5,460 nt of DNA, taken from the NCBI GenBank assembly GCA_028718405.1, contig JAQULV010000122.1, forward strand, positions 1-5,460. The letters are read 5' to 3'. The notes beneath the pieces were generated by a model. The model was not told where the DNA came from and did no database searches. It saw only the letters and a list, made by a program, of their open reading frames with translations. Shown one piece after another: positions 1-5,355 of this stretch. The position numbers and the translations under genes are program-made. Numbering within the stretch: position 1 is the stretch's first letter; each line of letters opens with the position of its first letter. The stretch is from Smithellaceae bacterium (GTDB taxonomy: Bacteria; Desulfobacterota; Syntrophia; Syntrophales; JAQULV01).

Positions 1-1
1 C

Positions 2-217
2 GTCCAGGAGAAGCTCTTGGCCTACGGCATGTCACCCGTCGAGGTTGGTGCAAAGCTGCAGTCCATGAGCGATGAGCAGGTTCACATGCTGGCCAAGGCT
101 TCCGATAGGGTTTTGGCGGGCGGCGACGGCATCGGCTTTGTCATCGGGATCCTAGTGATCGTGCTCCTGGTGATCGTTATCATGAAGCTGCTCAACAAGC
201 AGATCATCGTCAAATAG
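2..217 (+). CDS. PA2779-family small protein with C-terminal membrane helix (5' end missing)
   Basis: The reading frame is open from the left edge, so this is the last 71 residues of a gene that starts outside the window; a TTG at 17 is internal and not a convincing start. The fragment has a charged helical stretch with the phrase SPVEVGAKLQSMSDEQVHML, then VLAGGDG (glycines at fragment residues 40-41), then one strongly hydrophobic segment (about residues 44-64) and a short basic tail ending KQIIVK. This order matches my recollection of the PA2779 family, which is usually encoded next to a PA2778-type cysteine peptidase, as here: the peptidase begins 7 nt downstream. The function of the family is not known to me. 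The protein is probably anchored in the inner membrane by its C-terminus. The Gly-Gly just before the helix could be a cleavage site for the neighbouring C39-like peptidase; that is inference only. Confidence 0.8.
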   Translation, partial: VQEKLLAYGMSPVEVGAKLQSMSDEQVHMLAKASDRVLAGGDGIGFVIGILVIVLLVIVIMKLLNKQIIVK

Positions 218-224
218 GGATGCT

Positions 225-734
225 TTGAAGGGCCTGCTGTTAGCACTGGTCGTTCTTTCCTTCAGCGGGACCGCCTTCGAGATCGCAGGTGTGCCCTTCG
301 TCAAACAAGAGGGGAACCTCTGCGGGCCGGCGGCGTTGTCATCGGTTCTGTCGTACAACGGTGTACAGGTTGGGCAGCGGGAAATCGCCGCCGCCACTTA
401 CAACTCCTCTCTTTCCGGGGTACTCGTCACCGACCTGAAGTCCTTTGCCGAGCGGCGGGGATTCACGGCAGAGCTGGCTCAGGGCGATCAGGAAGAACTG
501 AAAAGCTTGATTTCCGCGGGGCGACCGGTGATCGTCTTAGTGGACCGTGGTTTCTGGGTCGTCTCGCGCCCCCACTACCTGGTCGTTTATGGTTACAACG
601 ATTACGGATTCATCTGCCACGGCGGCGACCGGCCGTCTTTGCAATACAGTTACGGAGCATTCAATAAGTTATGGGAAAAGATGGGAAAGGTCTATCTGGT
701 CGTCTTCCCTGCTCGATACTTATTCTCGTCTTAG
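225..734 (+). CDS. Secreted C39-like cysteine peptidase (PA2778-type, peptidase part only)
   Basis: This is a 169-residue protein. It begins with a short hydrophobic signal-like segment (residues 3-18, possible cut after SGTA at 17) and then a papain-like C39 fold. The visible catalytic features are the oxyanion Gln28 and nucleophile Cys33 in KQEGNLCGPAALSSVL, and His117 in RPHYLVVYGYN. The usual Asp-Pro after the His strand is replaced here by CHGGD (131-135), so the third catalytic residue is not obvious; PA2778-like proteins also vary here. The start is TTG at 225: the frame is closed upstream at 183-185, no ATG is available, and AGGGA (216-220) is a weak ribosome binding site. It lies 7 nt after a PA2779-family gene and overlaps a TPR lipoprotein gene, the partners expected for PA2778, in which peptidase and TPR are usually fused. 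Its likely site is the periplasm. The substrate is unknown; the neighbouring PA2779 protein is a candidate. Confidence 0.83.
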   Translation: MKGLLLALVVLSFSGTAFEIAGVPFVKQEGNLCGPAALSSVLSYNGVQVGQREIAAATYNSSLSGVLVTDLKSFAERRGFTAELAQGDQEELKSLISAGRPVIVLVDRGFWVVSRPHYLVVYGYNDYGFICHGGDRPSLQYSYGAFNKLWEKMGKVYLVVFPARYLFSS

Positions 735-1147
735 CGCTGCTTTCGGCATGTTCGCACCGGATCATCGTTCTCGACGATACCCTGAGCGCCGCGGAACATA
801 ACGAGCTGGGCGTGATCTATGAAAAAAAGGGGATGCTTGATCTCGCGACCGATGAGTATGGAAAGGCCATTGCGAAGGGTAAGAACTGGTATCTTCCCCA
901 GCTCAACATCGGGAACGTCTATAATCGAAAAGGTGACTATACGGGAGCGGAGCGCGCCTATCGGCGCGCCCTGGCCGCTGCACCCGAAAATGCCGATGTC
1001 CTCAACAACCTCGCCTTTCTTCTGTATCGGCAGGGACGCCGCACCGAAGCAAAGGCGCTGATAGAACGAATCGCCGATATCGGGGCGAAGGAGGAATACA
1101 AGGACACCTATCGGCAGATCATGGAGAAGAATTGGCCAAGCAACTGA
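671..1147 (+). CDS. TPR-repeat lipoprotein, partner of the C39-like peptidase
   Basis: This is a 158-residue protein starting at ATG 671, 64 nt inside the end of the peptidase gene in another frame. GGAG at 654-657 is a possible but distant ribosome binding site, so translation may be coupled. The N-terminus is a lipoprotein signal: a basic stretch to Arg11, a hydrophobic core SILILVLALL, and the lipobox LSAC with Cys27 as the lipidated residue. About three tetratricopeptide repeats follow: roughly residues 41-74 (NELGVIYEKKGMLDLATDEY), 75-108 (LNIGNVYNRKGDYTGAERAY) and 109-135 (LNNLAFLLYRQGRRTEAKAL), then a charged helix to the end. TPRs bind protein partners. In the PA2778 family such repeats follow the peptidase domain in one chain, so this gene probably supplies that part separately, tethered to a membrane. 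The residue after Cys27 is Ser, which would favour outer-membrane sorting. Confidence 0.85.
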   Translation: MGKDGKGLSGRLPCSILILVLALLSACSHRIIVLDDTLSAAEHNELGVIYEKKGMLDLATDEYGKAIAKGKNWYLPQLNIGNVYNRKGDYTGAERAYRRALAAAPENADVLNNLAFLLYRQGRRTEAKALIERIADIGAKEEYKDTYRQIMEKNWPSN

Positions 1148-1150
1148 CAC

Positions 1151-1363
1151 TTACAGTTTATTCATGATGTCCCTTTCGTCCGGTGCCTGATCATCCAGAA
1201 TCGGTTCCTCCAGCAGATGGCTCGGCAGAAAGAATTTGTTCGCGATTAATGTCGGTATCACCGCACTTGCCATGACCGCGCCGACGAAAGGACAGGCTCG
1301 CTTCTGGACCACAATGCCAATACACCCCCACCGACAGCAATATGAAAAGAATCCATGAGACAA
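1151..1363 (-). CDS. Possible small membrane-protein gene or frame-broken remnant
   Basis: The open frame gives 70 residues from a TTG at 1363. Its C-terminal half reads like real protein: a hydrophobic stretch PFVGAVMASAVIPTLIANKF, then an acidic tail LLEEPILDDQAPDERDIMNKL, with codon choice (ctg, ccg, gcg, gac) like the neighbouring genes. The N-terminal part (SHGFFSYCCRWGCIG) does not look natural. In another frame of the same strand the DNA at about 1300-1365 reads FFVSWILFILLSVGVYWHCG, a convincing membrane helix, which suggests a frameshift between the two halves. The TTG start lies within the stem of the hairpin at 1361-1403, downstream of GGGGAG in the same stem. An internal ATG would give a 40-residue product without a visible ribosome binding site. 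I do not recognise the family. It may be a pseudogene, a sequencing-error artefact or no gene at all. Confidence 0.28.
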   Translation of the reverse strand: MSHGFFSYCCRWGCIGIVVQKRACPFVGAVMASAVIPTLIANKFFLPSHLLEEPILDDQAPDERDIMNKL

Positions 1364-1403
1364 AGAAGCTCCCCGTGCATCAAGGACGCGGGGAGCTTCT
1401 TTG
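1361..1403 (-). terminator. Rho-independent terminator, possibly bidirectional, after the SCP2 gene
   Basis: There is a perfect 15-bp inverted repeat: the left arm is CAAAGAAGCTCCCCG at 1361-1375, the right arm CGGGGAGCTTCTTTG at 1389-1403, and the loop is 13 nt. It begins 27 nt after the stop of the minus-strand SCP2 gene. The GC core is flanked by AAAGAAG on one side and CTTCTTT on the other, so either strand yields a GC-rich stem ending in a T-rich arm. It therefore probably ends the minus-strand operon and could also stop rightward transcripts from the peptidase/TPR genes, which have no nearer hairpin. Confidence 0.8.
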
Positions 1404-1429
1404 GATGATGAGAAAAAATCGTCCGTATA

Positions 1430-1819
1430 TTACATGGGATCGGTGATTCCGTCGATCTTCTTGCGCAGGTCCTCCTGAGGGGCGGAAGGTTTGTGGGTTT
1501 TCAGCGGCATCATCTTTCTCATGTTGCCGGTGAGTTTAATCTTCCGTACCAGCCAACCTTTCATCCCCGCTGACCAGTCACCCTTGATGAGGATCCGGTA
1601 AGCATAGTCCGCCGGCATCGACATATCCACGTCGGCCTTGGGGACGTTGCCCCTCTGGATGAGGCCGCCGTTCATACACATCTGCACATCGCCCGTGTCC
1701 GTCCCGACGGTGAGATTTACGACCACCTCCCGGAGGGCCTTGGGAATCTGCAGATCGCCCGCCGCCTGCGTCAGTTCATCCACCTTTGCGAACCAATCGT
1801 CCGATAAGAACTTTGCCAT
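1430..1819 (-). CDS. SCP2 sterol-carrier-domain protein
   Basis: This is a 129-residue soluble protein with no signal peptide, so it is expected in the cytoplasm. The central and C-terminal part (about 62-105) has the typical SCP2 pattern ADVDMSMPADYAYRILIKGD, then WSAGMKGWLVRKIKLTGNMRK and MMPL: a beta-strand giving way to a helix, then the strand 'KIKLTGNM' that closes the hydrophobic pocket. The length is normal for a stand-alone SCP2 domain. Family members bind lipids, fatty acyl chains or acyl-CoA; the ligand here is unknown. The start is ATG 1819, preceded by GGAGGAG with four nucleotides between. It follows the flavoprotein gene by 29 nt on the same strand with no terminator between them, so the two are probably one transcript. 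This pairing supports a role in delivering or holding a hydrophobic intermediate. Confidence 0.85.
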   Translation of the reverse strand: MAKFLSDDWFAKVDELTQAAGDLQIPKALREVVVNLTVGTDTGDVQMCMNGGLIQRGNVPKADVDMSMPADYAYRILIKGDWSAGMKGWLVRKIKLTGNMRKMMPLKTHKPSAPQEDLRKKIDGITDPM

Positions 1820-1823
1820 CTTT

Positions 1824-1830
1824 CTCCTCC
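1824..1830 (-). promoter_or_regulatory. Ribosome binding site of the SCP2 gene
   Basis: Read on the minus strand the sequence is GGAGGAG followed by AAAG and the ATG at 1819. It lies in the 29-nt gap after the flavoprotein stop codon and fixes the start of the SCP2 protein. Confidence 0.75.
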
Positions 1831-1848
1831 CTGTTGATGAAATGATAT

Positions 1849-3813
1849 TTAGAGCACCCTGCCGATTTCGGCTGCTTCGGCCATGGCCTCCAGAGCCCGG
1901 CGCGGCCGTTTTGCGTCACCGACAACGTGCACTTCGGCAACGACCTCACCGACTGTATCGGCAAGCGCATCGACCGGTTTCGCCCCCATGGCCAGGACAA
2001 TGGCGTCGATCCCGGAAAGGGTCTTTTCTTCGCCGTTGATGTCGACGACGACGCCGTCATCCAGGAACTCCTTGACGGTGGCGGAGGTGAGAATCGTGAC
2101 ACCTTTTTCCCGCAGTCTTGCCATGAGCAGCGTCCGCGCTTCCGTGAACATTCCCTGTCCCGCTTCGTCGAGCATCTCGATGATCGTTACTTCCGTGCGG
2201 CCGATCGTGATGTTGTCGCCCTGGTCGGCGATGAAATCGGCGAGTTCGCATCCCACCATGCCGCCGCCGATGATCAGGACCTTCCCGGGACCGCAATCAA
2301 CCAGACCGGCGAGAACCTCGTGGGCGCACAAGATGTTGGGGCCGTCTATACCGGGGATGTCGGGATGGCAGGGCTGCGCCCCCGTGGCGATGACGACGGC
2401 GTCGGGCTTCTCACCGGCAATCAGCTCCCCATCCACTTCGGTATCGAGCTGCAGCGCAACCCCCGCCTTCTCGGCCTGAAGGCGAAGGTACTTGACCATC
2501 TTCACGATCTCTTGCTTTCCCGGCGGAACGGCCGCCAGCAGAAGTTGTCCTCCCGGCTGGTCGGCCTTCTCGTAGAGCGCCACTTCGTGCCCCCGCAGGG
2601 CTGCGACCCGTGCCACTTCCAGTCCCCCCGGGCCGCCGCCGATGACCATCACCTTCTTCTTCCTCGCGGCGGGCAAGAGTTCCATCTCCTTCTCGCGGCC
2701 CAGCACCGGATTCACGACGCAGGTCATATCAAGACCTTCTTCGCGGGCGGCTACGCAACCGATCCCGCAGGCGACGCAGGGGGCGATATCTTCGAAACGG
2801 CCTTCGGTTGCCTTGTTGGGAAGCTCCGGATCGGCCAGCAGCGCGCGACCCATGACAATCATATCGGCTTCGCTTCTCCGGAGGATATCTTCGGCGAGTC
2901 TCGGGTCGTTGATCCTTCCCACAACCATGACCGGCACGTCTACAACCTCCTTGAGCGCCCGGGAGAAGGCGGTATTCAGCGCCAAGGGTGTGCCCGTGGG
3001 CGGGATAACGCGCCAGGACATGTCGGGATAGACACCGCTGGAGACATGAAAGGCGTTTACTCCCGCCGCGACCATAAGCGGCGCGATGTAGAGCGTTTCG
3101 CGCAGGTCTCGACCGCCGTGGACGAGATCGTCCCCCGAGATCCTCATGATGATCGGGAAATCCTCTCCCACTTTGGCGCGGATGCATGCCAGGACCTCGC
3201 GGGGAAACTTGAGCCGGGCGTCTACAGACCCTCCGTACGCGTCGGTCCGTCTGTTCCTCAGGGCGGACATGAAAGATCCGACGAGCATATAACTGTGAGC
3301 CGCGTGGAGCTCTATACCGTCGCACCCCGCTTCCTTGGCGCGTCTCGCCGTCTCGCCGAATTTTTCGATGATTTCTTCGATCTCGGCTACCGTGAGTCCC
3401 CGGCATTTCATCTTGGTAATGTTTCCCCTGATGCCCGCTGAAGGCCCCAGGGTTTCCTTGTCGGTGAACAGCGGGGAAAGCGATTCGGGACCGGGGTGGG
3501 CCACCTGGGGTACAATCTTGGCGCCGTGGCGATGGACGGTGTCGGTCAATGTCTTCATGCCCTCTATGAACGAGTCGTCCCACAGACCCACGGTGTGCGG
3601 AATGTATGGATAGTCGCCGTCGATCGTCGTGACTTCCAGGGTGATGAGACCGACGCCGCCCTGCGCGCGTGCTTCATGGTAATCAATCAGACGCTGCGAG
3701 ACAGTGCCGTCGTCGTTGGCATAATCCGTCGCCATGGGTGCCATGACGAGGCGGTTTTTGATCTCGAGAGAGCCGATCTTGACGGGAGAAAACAGGAGAG
3801 GCAAGGGATTCAT
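1849..3813 (-). CDS. Old Yellow Enzyme-family FMN/FAD/4Fe-4S oxidoreductase (2,4-dienoyl-CoA / 2-enoate reductase-like)
   Basis: This 654-residue cytoplasmic enzyme has the full three-part layout of bacterial 2,4-dienoyl-CoA reductase (FadH) and 2-enoate reductases. Residues 1-340 form the OYE-type FMN barrel: APMAT (25-29), Gln103/His106, LHAAHSYM (169-176), NRRTDAYGGS (187-196), Arg224 and MGRALLADPELPNK (321-334). Next is a 4Fe-4S motif with Cys346, Cys349, Cys353 and Cys365 in CxxCxxxC-x11-C spacing. FAD-binding GGGPGG is at 392-397, the NAD(P)-binding motif GGGMVG at 516-521, and the closing VGDAKRP at 631-637. It should pass electrons from NAD(P)H via FAD and the cluster to FMN to reduce a conjugated double bond. 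Tyr175 aligns with the FadH proton donor, but the FadH catalytic His appears to be Ser266, so the substrate may differ from dienoyl-CoA. The start at ATG 3813 has an excellent AAAGGAGGT. An SCP2 gene follows and FadL-type porins precede it. Confidence 0.93.
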   Translation of the reverse strand: MNPLPLLFSPVKIGSLEIKNRLVMAPMATDYANDDGTVSQRLIDYHEARAQGGVGLITLEVTTIDGDYPYIPHTVGLWDDSFIEGMKTLTDTVHRHGAKIVPQVAHPGPESLSPLFTDKETLGPSAGIRGNITKMKCRGLTVAEIEEIIEKFGETARRAKEAGCDGIELHAAHSYMLVGSFMSALRNRRTDAYGGSVDARLKFPREVLACIRAKVGEDFPIIMRISGDDLVHGGRDLRETLYIAPLMVAAGVNAFHVSSGVYPDMSWRVIPPTGTPLALNTAFSRALKEVVDVPVMVVGRINDPRLAEDILRRSEADMIVMGRALLADPELPNKATEGRFEDIAPCVACGIGCVAAREEGLDMTCVVNPVLGREKEMELLPAARKKKVMVIGGGPGGLEVARVAALRGHEVALYEKADQPGGQLLLAAVPPGKQEIVKMVKYLRLQAEKAGVALQLDTEVDGELIAGEKPDAVVIATGAQPCHPDIPGIDGPNILCAHEVLAGLVDCGPGKVLIIGGGMVGCELADFIADQGDNITIGRTEVTIIEMLDEAGQGMFTEARTLLMARLREKGVTILTSATVKEFLDDGVVVDINGEEKTLSGIDAIVLAMGAKPVDALADTVGEVVAEVHVVGDAKRPRRALEAMAEAAEIGRVL

Positions 3814-3817
3814 AAGT

Positions 3818-3827
3818 GACCTCCTTT
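3818..3827 (-). promoter_or_regulatory. Strong ribosome binding site of the flavoprotein gene
   Basis: On the minus strand the sequence is AAAGGAGGTC, nearly a full complement to the 16S rRNA tail, followed by ACTT and the ATG at 3813. It starts only 7 nt after the hairpin at 3835-3868, so folding of that hairpin would sit right beside ribosome loading. Confidence 0.85.
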
Positions 3828-3834
3828 CCAGAAT

Positions 3835-3868
3835 AAGAAAGCCAAAGGGTTTCCCCTTTGGCTTTCTT
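3835..3868 (-). terminator. Hairpin between the porin and flavoprotein genes: terminator or attenuator
   Basis: There is a perfect 15-bp inverted repeat, AAGAAAGCCAAAGGG at 3835-3849 and CCCTTTGGCTTTCTT at 3854-3868, with the 4-nt loop TTTC. On the minus strand the stem ends in CTTTCTTATTC. On the plus strand it ends in CTTTCTTTGTTT, a better T-run, but no plus-strand gene is present to terminate. It lies about 65 nt after the porin stop codon and 21 nt before the flavoprotein start, leaving no room for a promoter after it. It either ends the porin transcript, with partial read-through into the flavoprotein, or sits in the flavoprotein leader. Confidence 0.75.
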
Positions 3869-3932
3869 TGTTTAGCCGCAACTTAAATTCAGGTTCGTCT
3901 TTGGGGACGATACCTCTAGCATAGTCAGTACC

Positions 3933-5336
3933 TCACCACCTTACATTGGCTCCGATCATTCCTGCGTAGCAGTCGCCGTCTACGGTATAGCTTTGCTGCG
4001 TCGTCCAGGTGGGACCGCTGACGTTGTTCTTGTAGACCGTGTAATCGTCGAGCAACTGATACTGGAAGGCGCCGGTCAGATTGACCCTCCCGTCCTTGAT
4101 GAAATGGAAGGGATCGCGGAAGGTTTTGGTGAACCCGATGGAAAAGACGTTCTTGTCCATATCCAGGAAATTCGTTTTCCTTCCTGACTGATCGGGCACC
4201 GGCGTCGGCTGGTAGTAATAGCCGGCGAGCAGACTCGCGGACCTACTGATCCTGTATTCGATGCCTGCCCGATAATTGATGGTATCGCTGAAGTCCATGT
4301 TCCCCGTGTAATAGACCCGCTGGGCCGGGGTAAAATCATATTTGCTCCACAACTGCTGATTGGCTTCGAGAGACACCAGGCATTTCCCCAGATCGAAGGC
4401 GACACCCAGCGAATACTCCTCGGGCGTATAGAAACAGAGGATATTCATCCCCATGTTTATATCCAAACCGCCGGGGATAATCGTCGGCAACTGCACTCCC
4501 AGGGTCTGATTGATGATGCCTTGAAATCCCTGCGTAGCGGACGTTGCCATCGCGATATCGAAATACTCTTCGTCTCGCCAGGAAAAACCGATCTTCACCT
4601 TGCCGCCGAAGGGTGTGACGAGCACCCCGGCCAGAGGGTCGGCACGGAAAATAGACTCCTGGTAGGTTTTGGCCACATCCTGGCCGGCGGAGTTTGCCGC
4701 CTGTCTAGGATAGGCAATACCTTTACCGTGCGTCATGGCCTGCAAACCGCCCCCCAGGTAGAGAAGGTGTTCTACCACTTCCACGCCGACTCCGGCCGCC
4801 AGGGTAACGCGGTTTGACTCATCGCCGTATCGTATGAAGTGGGGCTGATCGGGCGCAAAGCTGTTGATGGCGTAGCAAACGTTGAAGTTTTCGGGAAAGG
4901 AAAGGGCAAGTCCGAAGCGAGTATTTACCGGCATCGGGACAATCTTGTTGATATCGAGGATGAGCCCGATGAAGGGCGCCGGTACGTCAAGGCCGTGGAA
5001 ACTGGCCTGAGTCGGATCGTCGCGCAGATCGCCTCCGCCGCCCACGCCAACGGCTGTGTAAGTCTTTAAGTCTTGGCCATTGAGGGTCTTTACGCTCATG
5101 CGCGGCGAGATGTAGAGATACTCGATCGCAATCTCATTGCCCGTCTTCTGGGCCAGTCCCGCCGGATTATAGAAGGCAGCCGCATAGTTGTCGGCGACCG
5201 CCGTGAAGGCACCGCCCATGGCGATGGCGCGGGCGCTTACCCCGTGTGAGTCACTTATTCCTGATCCGAAAGCCGGAGCGGCTACCCCGAGCATCAGGAG
5301 TGATAGGAGCAGGAATCTCCGTAAATTGCGTTTCAT
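3933..5336 (-). CDS. FadL/OmpP1/TodX-family outer-membrane transport protein
   Basis: This is a 467-residue protein from ATG 5336. The longer open frame to 5402 is rejected because its added residues are arginine-rich and run into the upstream gene, whereas ATG 5336 has GGGAGG six nucleotides before it and begins a classical signal peptide (MKRNLRRF, hydrophobic core, AAPAFG with likely cleavage near residue 24). The mature N-terminus carries the FadL-family signature: HGVSARAIAMGGAFTAVADN (31-50) followed by FYNPAGLA (55-62), the NPA region of the luminal plug. The rest is long alternating strand sequence with many aromatic residues, as in a 14-stranded barrel, and it ends in aromatic Trp (NVRW), suitable for BAM-dependent assembly. 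Such proteins let hydrophobic compounds such as long-chain fatty acids or aromatic hydrocarbons cross the outer membrane. It lies 19 nt after a paralogous gene and precedes the flavoprotein and SCP2 genes. Confidence 0.9.
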   Translation of the reverse strand: MKRNLRRFLLLSLLMLGVAAPAFGSGISDSHGVSARAIAMGGAFTAVADNYAAAFYNPAGLAQKTGNEIAIEYLYISPRMSVKTLNGQDLKTYTAVGVGGGGDLRDDPTQASFHGLDVPAPFIGLILDINKIVPMPVNTRFGLALSFPENFNVCYAINSFAPDQPHFIRYGDESNRVTLAAGVGVEVVEHLLYLGGGLQAMTHGKGIAYPRQAANSAGQDVAKTYQESIFRADPLAGVLVTPFGGKVKIGFSWRDEEYFDIAMATSATQGFQGIINQTLGVQLPTIIPGGLDINMGMNILCFYTPEEYSLGVAFDLGKCLVSLEANQQLWSKYDFTPAQRVYYTGNMDFSDTINYRAGIEYRISRSASLLAGYYYQPTPVPDQSGRKTNFLDMDKNVFSIGFTKTFRDPFHFIKDGRVNLTGAFQYQLLDDYTVYKNNVSGPTWTTQQSYTVDGDCYAGMIGANVRW

Positions 5337-5342
5337 AATTAG

Positions 5343-5348
5343 CCTCCC
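5343..5348 (-). promoter_or_regulatory. Ribosome binding site that fixes the porin start
   Basis: On the minus strand the sequence is GGGAGG, then CTAATT and the ATG at 5336. It falls within the 19-nt gap between the two FadL-type genes and supports the shorter start over the GTG at 5402. Confidence 0.75.
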
Positions 5349-5355
5349 TCTTCTT

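Noticed and set aside
17..217. Stand-alone 66-residue protein starting at TTG 17
   Set aside because: The frame is open to the window edge and the residues before the TTG fit the family, so this is the end of a longer gene.
731..1150. Minus-strand 139-codon open frame opposite the TPR gene
   Set aside because: It is antisense to a clear TPR lipoprotein, with no start context and no recognisable domain.
1927..3441. Long plus-strand open frame (504 codons) antisense to the flavoprotein gene
   Set aside because: It lies wholly opposite a clear enzyme gene in a GC-rich region, has a low-complexity His/Asp/Arg-rich translation, shows no domain and has no ribosome binding site; it mirrors the codon bias of the real gene.
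2729..3583. Minus-strand open frame of 284 codons overlapping the flavoprotein
   Set aside because: It is a shadow frame of the enzyme; its translation is Arg/Gly/Pro-rich with no recognisable fold.
3869..3932. Promoter for the flavoprotein operon between the porin stop and the hairpin
   Set aside because: TATGCT near 3920 on the minus strand resembles a -10 box, but no -35 element lies at proper spacing; not enough to call.
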